In this document: positions 10,156-19,762 of the stretch, piece by piece
Position numbering within the stretch: position 1 is the stretch's first letter
How the letters are laid out: the number at the start of each line of letters is the position of its first letter
Assembly: GCA_035515795.1 (NCBI GenBank)
Contig: DATJAY010000019.1
Span: 1 to 51,926 of the forward strand
Source of the DNA: Candidatus Acidiferrales bacterium
GTDB taxonomy: Bacteria > Bacteroidota > Ignavibacteria > Kryptoniales > JAKASW01
Direction of reading: 5' to 3'
DNA length: 51,926 nt
The notes under the pieces: generated by a model
Database searches by the model: none
What the model was told of the DNA's origin: nothing
The model's input: the letters and a program-made list of their open reading frames with translations, nothing else
Position numbers and translations under genes: made by a program

Positions 10156-10326
10156 TGTTTATTCCTCCTTTGAATGATTTGTTTTTAAAACTTGCAGGTG
10201 TAAGAGCTAGACACACCGTGTCGTGACAAACAAAATCTTCCGATATCACCTCCTACTTAACGAGTGTTATTCATTCGATCAAATCCTCCCTTTAACAACA
10301 GACGAGAAGCATGGCGGAACCGCCTT

Positions 10327-11607
10327 TCATTGTATTCCATAATATGGAGCGCCTTGTTTTCTTGCTACGATTTTCAAAATGCCGAAGGTTGCAGTACTCG
10401 CAAATAAATTCTGCCCAATCCATGCGAAGGATTTACATGGAGAATTGAGTACTTTACCGCTAACATACAAAGAGTAAGGTTTGTCTATCGCACCTCCTGG
10501 ATGGACCACTAACAGGTAATCGGTCGCCTCCGTCGCCACAAATAAATCGCCATCCGCAGAAAAAGTTATCGCATAGATGTTGTTACCACCTGCCGGATCC
10601 TCGGCGAGATCAAAGTACACTTCAGGAGTTCCGAGTGAATCATTCACCAGGGGAGCCCTGTAGACTTTGTTCGGTCCGCTTCCCGGATTGGAAACAAAAT
10701 ACAAGTATCCATTGTAGTACCGCACAGATCCGACACTACCTGTGAAAGGAAACAGTTTGGTGCTTGCATCGGTCTTTATTCTATAAATCCCATAACTTGG
10801 CACTCCGTTTACTGTTACGCTCCAACCTGCCCACAAATTATGATTCGGGTCGAAATCAAAATCTGAGAATGCGCCGGAAGGGACGGGAGCCCAGGCGGTC
10901 GACGAAGTCCCTTGCGAAAGCCGGTAAATTGCCCTAACACCCTTCGACGCATAGATAAAATTGCCAGGGCCGAACTTGATGAAAGGCCAATCCACATTAC
11001 CCGTCGTAGACAAGGCATAAGGCGAAGCAGCTACCGTCCCGTCGGAAGTAATCCTGAATATGCCTTTGTCTTTGGTCCCAAGAGTCGCATTTGAGATCGA
11101 CACATAGAGATTCGAATCTGGGCCCGTGCAGATGCCGTAAGCATTATCGCCCGTTGCAGTCGGCAGATTGCTAAATGGAGTTATCGCGGCAATCAATTTA
11201 TAACTGTAAACCGGACTAAAATTTGCCGCACCGATCACGGATACCCTTACCTGAATGGTATCTCCCGATATAGCCGGAGCTTTCAACACTATTTTGGTTG
11301 GACTTGCACTTATGATGGGACTGTAACCATAACCATAATACGAAAACGCCTTTGTAGTATAATTCAGAAATGAAACCTGGTCGCTATCTAAGTTTGTCAG
11401 AAAATTCTTTCCATAAATAGTGAGGGTATCAATCCCAGCAAGCGCGCTCCCTTCGGGCGACAGGCTGTCTACGACCGGTTGCGGACCATTACCGAGGCCC
11501 GGGTTATATAAAGTAGGCGACTCGACTTTTGTGCAGCCAACCATATTCAAAGCCACCGCGATGGAAACCGCCAGCGTGGACAGACAAATTCTTAATTTAT
11601 TCCTCAT
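10327..11607 (-). CDS. lipoprotein with IPT/TIG domain and NHL-like propeller
   Basis: 426 aa with GAGGATG upstream of the ATG. The signal peptide ends in lipobox MVGC, giving a mature N-terminal Cys for lipidation. After it comes an IPT/TIG immunoglobulin-like domain (PVVDSLSPEGSALAGIDTLTIYGKNF, read in pieces), then a beta-propeller with NHL/SMP-30-like blades (GICTGPDSNLYVSI, FIKFGPGNFIYAS, DFDFDPNHNLWAGW, AITFSADGDLFVAT). IPT/TIG lipoproteins often accompany SusC-like receptors in Bacteroidota and may bind glycans or proteins at the surface. The gene is 14 bases downstream of the PorV-like gene, consistent with one operon. Confidence 0.8.
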   Translation of the reverse strand: MRNKLRICLSTLAVSIAVALNMVGCTKVESPTLYNPGLGNGPQPVVDSLSPEGSALAGIDTLTIYGKNFLTNLDSDQVSFLNYTTKAFSYYGYGYSPIISASPTKIVLKAPAISGDTIQVRVSVIGAANFSPVYSYKLIAAITPFSNLPTATGDNAYGICTGPDSNLYVSISNATLGTKDKGIFRITSDGTVAASPYALSTTGNVDWPFIKFGPGNFIYASKGVRAIYRLSQGTSSTAWAPVPSGAFSDFDFDPNHNLWAGWSVTVNGVPSYGIYRIKTDASTKLFPFTGSVGSVRYYNGYLYFVSNPGSGPNKVYRAPLVNDSLGTPEVYFDLAEDPAGGNNIYAITFSADGDLFVATEATDYLLVVHPGGAIDKPYSLYVSGKVLNSPCKSFAWIGQNLFASTATFGILKIVARKQGAPYYGIQ

Positions 11608-11621
11608 TTTGCATCCTCACA

Positions 11622-12719
11622 TCAATAAGCAACGACCAACGAAAGTCGCTGTACATCCGAAAATCCGCCAGTAAACGGCGTCCAGGAATAATCGATACCG
11701 AGATTAATACCCGCAATGTCCTCGTGTAAACCAACTCCGGCTGTCACACCATATACATCGTTGTTAAACATGTACCCGCCTCGGAGCGATATTATCCCCA
11801 TGAAAGTGTATTCCGCTCCGACATCGACTTGTTCAGGATAGTCTCTCGGATGAGTGGCATCCACAGCTAGTACCAATGATTGCGAATTGTCGTCTATGTT
11901 CCACATATCGAGAAGGTTCATTGAGATTCCAAGATTGAAAATGAGCGGAAGGTCAAAACTTTCCGCCTCATACTTGAGTTCTCGGGAAAAATTTCTTAAG
12001 TCCATTCCAAACGCCAGGCTCTTATAACCCGTTTTGTATATCATCCCAAAATCGAAGGAGACGACATTCAATTTCTCCTCTTTGGTAACATAGCTTCCGT
12101 TGCTGTTGATGTTGGTTATGCTAGAACCGAGATCCTGAACCACATAATTTACGTCGCCACCCACAGCAAACTTGTCAGTGAGAGCCTTTGCATAACCTAC
12201 TCCGATGGAGTAGGCTGCCGGTGAAAATGTCCCTATATCCTGGTATCCTTCCACATTGTTCGCAATTATCGTTTCCTGTAAATCCCCATAGTTGACTGAT
12301 CGTACAGTCAAGCCGAAGACACCATACTCATCATGAGATGGGACGAACGCCACGCTGCCGTAGAAATGCTTGATGCCCGCAATCCAATCTACCTGGCCCA
12401 AAGAAAGGGTCACAGCATTTTCGATCCTCGCCATGCCGGCAGTATTGTAGAACATCGAAGTGGAATTACCATCTAGTGATGTCACCGCCTCACCCATCGC
12501 TTCGGCTCGAGGATCAGTGGAAACATTCAGGAAGTCCAAACCCGATTGCGCCAGTTTCTGTTGGCCAAAGGCTATTGAGGACACAAGAAGCGTTATTCCG
12601 ACAAGGGAACGGACAAAGAAGCCATTAAGGGTCTCGTCATGACGTTGCACAATAGATCGCACCTCTCTGCGGTCGAAACGACAATTGCTATTCATCTTCA
12701 TTCTAGTTTCCGTTTTCAT
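11622..12719 (-). CDS. PorV/PorQ-family outer-membrane beta-barrel protein
   Basis: 365 aa. AGGTGA precedes the ATG; the N-terminus is unusually long before the hydrophobic signal (GITLLVSSIAFGQQ), so the true start could lie further in. The mature region starts AQSGLDFLNVSTDPRAEAMGEAVT and continues SMFYNTAGMA, the hallmark opening of PorV/PorQ (UPF0164/FadL-like) barrels. Alternating amphipathic strands run to a terminal VQRLSLVVAY. PorV shuttles cargo from the T9SS translocon to the attachment complex; several PorV-like paralogues are usual in this group. Its place between T9SS cargo and a TonB receptor, four bases after the cargo gene, suggests a dedicated partner for that cargo, which is inference. 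Confidence 0.85.
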   Translation of the reverse strand: MKTETRMKMNSNCRFDRREVRSIVQRHDETLNGFFVRSLVGITLLVSSIAFGQQKLAQSGLDFLNVSTDPRAEAMGEAVTSLDGNSTSMFYNTAGMARIENAVTLSLGQVDWIAGIKHFYGSVAFVPSHDEYGVFGLTVRSVNYGDLQETIIANNVEGYQDIGTFSPAAYSIGVGYAKALTDKFAVGGDVNYVVQDLGSSITNINSNGSYVTKEEKLNVVSFDFGMIYKTGYKSLAFGMDLRNFSRELKYEAESFDLPLIFNLGISMNLLDMWNIDDNSQSLVLAVDATHPRDYPEQVDVGAEYTFMGIISLRGGYMFNNDVYGVTAGVGLHEDIAGINLGIDYSWTPFTGGFSDVQRLSLVVAY

Positions 12720-12723
12720 TTGG

Positions 12724-15171
12724 TCACCTAATGACTACGAATTTCTTTATGGCTGTCTGACCTTGTGGAGTTTGGAAAACCACGATGTAGATTCCGCTCA
12801 CGACGATTTGATTAGAAGATGTCGTCAGATTCCAGTATTCATCACCGCTTCCGTTTACATGCTGGATTGTTTTTATCAACTGACCCAGCTCGGTATATAT
12901 CTTGATCGTACAGACAGGCGGGATATCGAGAAAACCAATCTGGTTGGGCTCGCCGACATAACGAAGTATATTTTCATTTGCAGAGATATTGTAAGGGTTA
13001 GGAACTACTCGAATAACATCTCCGAAATTTATGTCGTTTTTGTTGATACCCGAAAAAGTTATCAGGCTGTCGCCCCTTCCGGTATTTCTTACAATTGTTC
13101 CGGAAGCTGGCGGACTGGCGGTCCCTCTGCATGTTATCGTACCTGAGATGCCAGGGGCAGTCCCGGTGACACTAACCGACAGGACAGTGAATATTGCGCT
13201 CCCATTGGTATAAAGGTCACCTACTTTTGGTGGCGTCGTTATTCCGCTAACCGTGAAGACACTCTTCACAGGTTCCGAAACACCTGGCCTGAGTAAATGG
13301 GCGGGGTCATACGTCTGCGTATAGTATCTGCTGCTTTCGAGTGCTACACCCGATGGTGTACCGTTACCACCGGGATTATCAGCCGGACTTCCGACAGAAG
13401 CGATGTAATAGTAATAGTCTATACCACGAACCGCCGTGGTGTCGTTGAAACTCGTTACGTTGGACGGGCATTGATAGATCAAGTAGTACGTACTGTCGAC
13501 CAACCCCTTAGCTCGGTATATTGTGAATGAGGTGATCGTGGGACCGCCCTGCGGAGGAGTCCATGAAAGTGCAATTTTGTCACCACCCGAAGTCACGCTG
13601 AAAATCGAAGGTGGTTGCGGAGGTTGTGGTAAGCTGTATCCGGAATTATAATTCGCAATCGCACTTCTAAAGGTCTGGAACAACGAATCTCTGCCGGTGT
13701 AAACGGAATCGTCTTTCTGTGCAGGGGTTATCAGCCCTAATTTGAATTGGCGGCCAATCCTGATACAAGCTTCACGGCTCAGACCAGCGGCAGCTTCTGC
13801 CATCACGATGTGGAAACTTTGACCGGGAGCGAGATTGTAAGGGCCATAACCGTTCGCCACATCCATTCCACCGCTTGTCCCGAAAGATGGGTCACCGCCT
13901 AGTCCGACCTTATCTGCTTCACGCTGACCAGACCAGCTGACGCCGGAATTCCAGCCAACGCCGTGACCCGCAGACATCAATGTATATTCCTTCTGCATCA
14001 TCGGCCCGTTGAACTGGCTATTATTTGACTCAAGTCCATCATCGTTCGCCACATAGGCCGTTGTGCTTGGTTCATTTGGGTCGTCCGAAGTGTCCGTCGC
14101 AGATTTATCGGCGTGAATGGTGCAGACCCCTATAAACTGTGTCGCACCAAGCCTACCCAGAGTATCTGAGGCGGGTGGACCTGGTTGTGCAGAAGAGTTT
14201 ACCCAAATAGGCCCTCCTATGTTATCGCTTGGTGGAGCACCGGCGACGCCGAGGCCTGGCATTCCAGAAAGCGTGAATGCTCCGTATGATGGGTTGTTAA
14301 AATTCCCTAACCACGAGTATGATGCTCTGACATCATTGGCTTGAAGAGTGTCACTTGTTCGTACCACACCTCCGAAAAACGGAGCACTTGGCTTCAAACC
14401 ATCTCCTCTATTGTCACTGTCGGTTCCAATTCCCCAGCCGGACGAATTCGCTCCTATCACATAACGAGTATCCGCGCAAACTGCGTATCTGTACTGAAAG
14501 AAAATGCGAATGCTGTCGAGACTTTGACTTGGAAGCGTGCCATATCCGGTCTTCCCCGTATTTGTAAATGTGTAATCGTATATGACATAATTGTCATTAA
14601 ACTGTTGACTGAAACCGATTATTTTTCTCACCATCGTCAATCCTATCGAAGTACACACGCTGTCATAAATCAGTCGGTCTTCTTTCAGACTTGAGTTCGT
14701 ATTGTCTTCGTCGGGCGGAATATTATACGATGGAGATAAACCGCTTCCGCCATCGACCAAAACTTGTGGCAGAGCGAATCTATCAGTGGTTGTAAACGCC
14801 TGCGGAACAAATTCAGATGCGTCACTGTCAAACCTCGGTCCAAAATGTATAACCTTGACCGGCCACACCGTTCCCGATGCGTCTTTGAAGTTCTGCACTC
14901 CGATCCACAGTCCTTTAGCCGCTTCCATGTCCTGGTTGGGATAAATTGCGGGCCAGCGATCACCATCCTGCTGCGTTAAGACTCTTTGCTCTTCATATTC
15001 ACTTCCGGCATTTGAGTACCAGCTCTGGAATGACCCGATGTCCATCCACTTGGTCGCGTATTGCGCGGACGCACGATCACCCAAGAGGAGGAGAAAAAAT
15101 AATGCGATGTAAAACAAGCGACTTGATCCATGTCGTACGCTGAGATGACTTGTTCCAATTTTAAAATTCAT
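12724..15171 (-). CDS. large T9SS-secreted protein with fibronectin type III domain
   Basis: 815 aa with GAGGAAG before the ATG and a signal peptide (FYIALFFLLLLGDRASAQ). The N-terminal 500 residues form an unassigned domain rich in Tyr, Asp, Gly and Ser (GLWIGVQNFKDASG, NYVIYDYTFTNTG). A fibronectin type III domain near 535-625 follows (KIALSWTPPQGGPTITSFTIYRA). The C-terminus has the divergent sorting form VPNPYN ... FLDIPPVCTIKIYTELGQ ... GIYIVVFQTPQG ... KFVVIR. This architecture recurs in Ignavibacteria-type operons beside TonB receptors and PorV-like proteins. No catalytic motif is visible. Confidence 0.8.
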   Translation of the reverse strand: MNFKIGTSHLSVRHGSSRLFYIALFFLLLLGDRASAQYATKWMDIGSFQSWYSNAGSEYEEQRVLTQQDGDRWPAIYPNQDMEAAKGLWIGVQNFKDASGTVWPVKVIHFGPRFDSDASEFVPQAFTTTDRFALPQVLVDGGSGLSPSYNIPPDEDNTNSSLKEDRLIYDSVCTSIGLTMVRKIIGFSQQFNDNYVIYDYTFTNTGKTGYGTLPSQSLDSIRIFFQYRYAVCADTRYVIGANSSGWGIGTDSDNRGDGLKPSAPFFGGVVRTSDTLQANDVRASYSWLGNFNNPSYGAFTLSGMPGLGVAGAPPSDNIGGPIWVNSSAQPGPPASDTLGRLGATQFIGVCTIHADKSATDTSDDPNEPSTTAYVANDDGLESNNSQFNGPMMQKEYTLMSAGHGVGWNSGVSWSGQREADKVGLGGDPSFGTSGGMDVANGYGPYNLAPGQSFHIVMAEAAAGLSREACIRIGRQFKLGLITPAQKDDSVYTGRDSLFQTFRSAIANYNSGYSLPQPPQPPSIFSVTSGGDKIALSWTPPQGGPTITSFTIYRAKGLVDSTYYLIYQCPSNVTSFNDTTAVRGIDYYYYIASVGSPADNPGGNGTPSGVALESSRYYTQTYDPAHLLRPGVSEPVKSVFTVSGITTPPKVGDLYTNGSAIFTVLSVSVTGTAPGISGTITCRGTASPPASGTIVRNTGRGDSLITFSGINKNDINFGDVIRVVPNPYNISANENILRYVGEPNQIGFLDIPPVCTIKIYTELGQLIKTIQHVNGSGDEYWNLTTSSNQIVVSGIYIVVFQTPQGQTAIKKFVVIR

Positions 15172-15185
15172 TTCTTCCTCATTTC

Positions 15186-18100
15186 TTACGGTATGTCATA
15201 GGTGAATCTGATTCCGTAAAAGAACGTCCTTGGATTCAACATGGACAACTGCCAGAGCTCGGGCATGCGGATGTAAGACTTGCTCGACGACTGATAATCT
15301 CCAGGCCTGTCATTCCCGGGCGTATTAACGTATCCCAAGGGATGGTGAACAGAATCGCCTGCAATGGAGACCGGCAGGTGAAGCGACTCCATGTAAGCAT
15401 TAAAGTCGGTACCATTGTAGAAACCGTAATAAGGCGACATGTATTTGTAGTTGAAGATATTATAGATATCCGCGAACAGTTCCATGTCAAGGCCGTAAAA
15501 ATGGAATCCCCGGCTTATTCTTAAGTCAAAATCTAGGTAATCAGTCCATTCAACATTATTCTGGACTCCTGGAATAGTCGCGCCGCCAGACCATGTGAGC
15601 CAAGGCCCTGCGGACCAGTTGCCGAGCAAATTGACATGCCAATCAGCCAGAGGTTTGATGCCGTTCCAATTTGGACCGAACCAATTCGGCGTGAAAAAGT
15701 CCAGATTCAGTCTTGCGTAAGGCTGAGGCAGGGGTTTTGTCTGATAAAGATCAGTATAGTATGTTAGATCATAATTCCGTTGATCGGCAGGACTTTGATA
15801 GCTTGTTCTGTATCCAAAGTTACCCCACGTTTCCACCATGTATGTATAATTCACGAACCCCTGGAACCAATCGCCTCTGTTCTTTGAAAGGGTTATTTCA
15901 AATCCTCTTATGTCCTCATAATAATTGGGAGTGTACTGAGTGTAATCAACCTTTGAGTCTGCGCTCACATAAGTTGTACCTGCGTACAGACCATCAGGAG
16001 AACCATACTGGTTAGCAATATCCTTATAATATCCCGCAATGTGAATCAGATACTGGTCAAGCACGCTTTGCTCGAAGCCCAATTCATAAGCAATGGTTCT
16101 CGGCAGGGGATTATTCGGATCTGCAACCAAGCTCACATTATTGGTTCCCGTCAATCTACGAATCAGATATAGGTCGTTGGGATTGGGCATGGAATAGAAA
16201 TGGCCATAATTGAAATACAATTTTGAATTATCCGTTACTGGAAAAGAGATGCCAAGTCGTGGTTCCACGTAGAGAATATTCTTGGTTGGTGCTTTCGTCA
16301 CCGTATCAAGCCCAATCACGTCAGCACCAGAAAAGATGATCGAATAGGGATTATCGATGCTGTACCATTCTCCGCCGGCATGAGAATCATCCACTCGGAC
16401 GCCCAGATTCGCTATCATACCTTCGAACTCGATCTTATCCTGCAAATAAGCCGACGCGCGAAGTGGAAACGTATGCCAATGTGACCACGATGTGCCTGTC
16501 GGCAAATAAGCGTCAACGGTTGCGTAGTTAACATCGTTGTCAGTATAGTCGAATTCTAAGCCGGTCTTGATCTGGTTATGCTCGTCAATCTGACTCGACA
16601 AATCAAATTTCGCATTGTATTCCGCAAGCCTGCTGCTGTCACGCGACGTACTCATTCCAACACTCATCCTCATTCCGTCGATTGCAGTCGAAGGAAGCGG
16701 CCAGAACCCCACCGGCGCTTCATCAGCGAAATAGTAATTCCCGAACTGATAGATGGAGGCTGTATCACGAAGCGGGCCAGGTGCCGTGTGATATTGAGAT
16801 CCTGTCTCTCGTAGGTTTATCTCGTAGAACGTCGATGGGCTAACCACGTCCGAGAATTTTGCTCCGATCATGTTGAAATTCACTTTTGTCGGCGCCCAGT
16901 ATTCATCTGTAAACATCCTCGCGTCTATGTAACTCACCTCGGATAAAACACTCGAAATACCTGAACTCGAGCTGAATATCCCCGGCTGTCCTGCGTTGCT
17001 GGAATTGGTACCGTCCTGATTGACCAGCATCCCTTCAAGCTGGAGCGACATCCCCGGTCCAACGTCCGAGGTCATCTTCAATGATCCACTATAACTTCTG
17101 TATGCGTCAGTCGCCAATGGAATCATGTACATGTCCTGCTCGCTCACGTATGACGCCCAGAATCGGAGATTACCGAGCTCCTTGCTTATGACTGGAAAAG
17201 GTCCGCCGAAGCTGGCGTCTATATTGTAATTGGGTTTCAGAATTGAAAAATCTTTGCGGTGCTGCCACTCCCAAAGTTTCTGGGCTGCAGTTGGACTCAG
17301 AAATTTACTGGAGTCGCCTCCGGCCAATGACTGTTCTGAAGTTGCAATCCATCCAGGAAAAGTTGGATATATGGACTGGGTCTGTGGATTCCACATACCG
17401 TCGCTCGTACCGTAGTACGCAACTGCAGGATCCATGTAAGGCCTGACATAATACGTGTTGACGCCGTTCAATGCTCCTCCAAAATTCTGCGGTTGCGGAG
17501 GAGCTACTCGTGAGAGTAAGCTTATCGTGTAGTGTTCAGTGCTGCCATTGTTGGTCGTAACATTCACTACTCCGGATCTGACGTCCCCATATTCTGCATT
17601 GAATCCTCCGGTTTGGACTTGAATGTCCTGGACAGACGTCATGCTGACGTTAGTGTATGGCGCATTGCTTCTTGCATCACGAAGAGTAAAGCCATCTACC
17701 ATAAACGCGGTCTGATCGTTTCCACCGCCTCTTATCACAAGACCGCTTTGAATTCCCGCCTGAAGTTGAACTGCCCCCGTAATGCTCACCGTCGGAATCG
17801 AAATCACTTCGTCAGGAGTAAGATTGATCGTGCTCGCTGAAACGTCTTTTTGTATGACAGGCCTCGAAGCAACTATTGTGACTTCCTTCCCTGTAACCGC
17901 TGCCTCGGACAATTTCAAATCGATCTCCGCCGTTTGGTCGATTGAGACTCTTACATCTTGGACAGTCGTCGGCGAATATCCAACCATTGACGCTTTCAAC
18001 GTGTACGTCCCGGCAGCCAGGTTCAGAATCGCATAGTATCCGTTCATGTCCGTTGAAGCTCCTATATTTGTTCCCTGTACCACGACAGTTACTCCGACTA

Positions 18101-18218
18101 ATTTTTCGTCCGTCGCCGCATCAGTCACAGTGCCCGCAATCTTGCCCGTTGTCTGAGCAAAGACCAGGGAAACCATTGTTAATGTAAACAGACAACCTCT
18201 GATGACAACTTTATTCAT
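15186..18218 (-). CDS. TonB-dependent outer-membrane receptor with CarboxypepD_reg-like domain
   Basis: 1010 aa. AAAGGAG lies eight bases before the ATG; signal peptide MNKVVIRGCLFTLTMVSLVFA. Residues about 25-110 form the carboxypeptidase-regulatory-like domain (GKIAGTVTDAATDEKLVGVTV, NGYYAILNLAAGTYTLKAS). The plug follows (ITGAVQLQAGIQ, GLVIRGGGNDQTAFMVDGF, FNAEYGDVRSGVVNVTT), then a 22-strand-type barrel ending FFYGIRFTYDIP. No SusD-like partner is adjacent; instead the downstream genes are T9SS cargo, a PorV-like protein and a TIG lipoprotein, with gaps of 4-14 bases. The ligand is unknown. It is first in the operon, so the promoter should lie in the 584-base gap upstream. Confidence 0.92.
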   Translation of the reverse strand: MNKVVIRGCLFTLTMVSLVFAQTTGKIAGTVTDAATDEKLVGVTVVVQGTNIGASTDMNGYYAILNLAAGTYTLKASMVGYSPTTVQDVRVSIDQTAEIDLKLSEAAVTGKEVTIVASRPVIQKDVSASTINLTPDEVISIPTVSITGAVQLQAGIQSGLVIRGGGNDQTAFMVDGFTLRDARSNAPYTNVSMTSVQDIQVQTGGFNAEYGDVRSGVVNVTTNNGSTEHYTISLLSRVAPPQPQNFGGALNGVNTYYVRPYMDPAVAYYGTSDGMWNPQTQSIYPTFPGWIATSEQSLAGGDSSKFLSPTAAQKLWEWQHRKDFSILKPNYNIDASFGGPFPVISKELGNLRFWASYVSEQDMYMIPLATDAYRSYSGSLKMTSDVGPGMSLQLEGMLVNQDGTNSSNAGQPGIFSSSSGISSVLSEVSYIDARMFTDEYWAPTKVNFNMIGAKFSDVVSPSTFYEINLRETGSQYHTAPGPLRDTASIYQFGNYYFADEAPVGFWPLPSTAIDGMRMSVGMSTSRDSSRLAEYNAKFDLSSQIDEHNQIKTGLEFDYTDNDVNYATVDAYLPTGTSWSHWHTFPLRASAYLQDKIEFEGMIANLGVRVDDSHAGGEWYSIDNPYSIIFSGADVIGLDTVTKAPTKNILYVEPRLGISFPVTDNSKLYFNYGHFYSMPNPNDLYLIRRLTGTNNVSLVADPNNPLPRTIAYELGFEQSVLDQYLIHIAGYYKDIANQYGSPDGLYAGTTYVSADSKVDYTQYTPNYYEDIRGFEITLSKNRGDWFQGFVNYTYMVETWGNFGYRTSYQSPADQRNYDLTYYTDLYQTKPLPQPYARLNLDFFTPNWFGPNWNGIKPLADWHVNLLGNWSAGPWLTWSGGATIPGVQNNVEWTDYLDFDLRISRGFHFYGLDMELFADIYNIFNYKYMSPYYGFYNGTDFNAYMESLHLPVSIAGDSVHHPLGYVNTPGNDRPGDYQSSSKSYIRMPELWQLSMLNPRTFFYGIRFTYDIP

Positions 18219-18802
18219 CGCAATACTCCTTTACAGGGAACTAAAGCCATAGTGTCTCGATGTGTTTCTCATTTTCGCGGGAAGTTTTTTGCGGCGAAAG
18301 GCGAAAAGATCTTCGAGGATTCCGCACCATCTGTGACACGATAAGGTTCTGAGATTTTAGAAAGTGGGTACTTTTGACTGGAACGCTTAATCAATACTCG
18401 ATCAATTCCTCCGGTCTTCTAATAACGGATCAGGTCACGAAAGAGTTTCAGACTTACTCTAATGAAAGGATGCAATGGACCAACTTGGGAAATGATGAAC
18501 TGCGCGCTCGCCGGAATGCATCCACTTTTGAGAGGTAGTTATGAGGTTAATCTCTTGCTTGCGGACAACGCAAGTCTCCTTTCCCGTTTGTACTTAAGCA
18601 TCTACTCAACCAACTATTTGTGAGCCACAGTATGATTTTCTGCTCACAACTGAAAATAATACTTTAATTAGGCGTTGTCAATACTTCCCAAAATGTTTCG
18701 GAACAAAAAGTTGACAAATCGCGGAAGGAAACCATGCTCCGAGAAATTCACGACCTTTGGGTTTATAAACTTTATCTATCAAATGATGATCCAACATTTC
18801 CA
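18219..18802. other. gene-free stretch upstream of the TonB operon
   Basis: About 580 bases with no convincing ORF on either strand. It separates the TonB-led operon from the 3' end of the frameshifted serine hydrolase gene. It should contain the operon promoter, but I cannot identify a -33/-7 Bacteroidota promoter with confidence. Confidence 0.5.
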
Positions 18803-19686
18803 CTATTTGCCAACAAAACTCCTGTATATCAATTCCGAGATTTTTGCTATGAGAAGTTCGCCTGAATTGTCTATGATCCAACGCAGATCTTTGTTGTTGC
18901 TTGTGAAGGCACAGAGGATGTAATTCACCCTCGGCGTATAGATGATTGCGCAATCGTTTCTAGTTTCGTCTAAAGCTCCAGTTTTATGGGCGATTTCAAT
19001 TGTGCCTCTGTAAGTAGGCAGGAAGCGAGGTACACTCGCATTATAAAGTTGATATCTCATCAACTCGACCATCACTATGGAGCTTTGCGAATCAACGACC
19101 TCACCTGCATATGATTTGAAAGATAGAATGCTGCCTCCTGTGGTGTCGAGACACCTATGGCGTAAGTCTTCCTCTGCAGAGAATCGCTGTAAACATTTTT
19201 GTCGAATATTTTCGCAAGCATCTTTGTCTTGGTCAAGCCAGATTGCTTGATGAAGTCGGTGACCTGCTCAACTCCTCCGACCCTGTCAACGAGCATATTT
19301 GCCGCTACGTTATCGCTCATGTTGATCATAAGCCAGGCAAGATCGCCTAAAGTCAACTCCAATCCATCATGCATGAACAGCAGTATCCCGCTCCCCGGTA
19401 CTCTATCCGAGTTGTGAAGAGTCACCTTGTCGCTCATCCGGAGCACCCCCATCTTCACATCGTGGTACAATTTGCCCAACACATAAATTTTTATAACGCT
19501 CGCCGTCGGAAACATTTTATCCGCATTGTACGAAACGGTATCCCCGTTGGCAGGGCTCACTGCGTAGATCCCCACTTCACCTTTGAAATTTCGTGCAAGC
19601 GAATCGACCGTTGTCTGCAACGGCTGGGCATTGGAAATAATCACCGATTGCAATAAGACTAACAACACAATGACTGAAGTCTTCAT
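18803..19686 (-). pseudogene. class A beta-lactamase-like serine hydrolase interrupted by a frameshift
   Basis: Two overlapping frames join into one class-A-fold protein. The upstream frame (19686 to 19075) has GGAGG before the ATG, a signal peptide (VIVLLVLLQSVIISNA), SVIK with Ser63/Lys66 and SDN at 124-126. The downstream frame (ending at 18803) carries HKTG and the C-terminal helix. Back-translating the second frame gives GEVVDSQSSIVMVELM, the expected continuation of NHMQ, so one base is missing or extra near 19104-19110, in ATATGCAGGTGAGG. No Glu166-type omega-loop motif (ExxLN) is visible, so the ancestor was more likely a DD-peptidase or transpeptidase-like enzyme than a true beta-lactamase. 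A sequencing error is possible. Confidence 0.8.
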
Positions 19687-19762
19687 ATCGCCTCCATTCT
19701 TTAAGATTTATTAGTTCTCTGCGGCCACTCCATTTCGCTGATAACACAGAGGAACCGCGTTG

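Noticed and set aside
10300-10340. GGCGG-AA-CCGCC hairpin after the lipoprotein gene as a terminator
   Set aside because: The stem is only five base pairs and the T-run is three bases on the wrong strand for the minus-strand operon.
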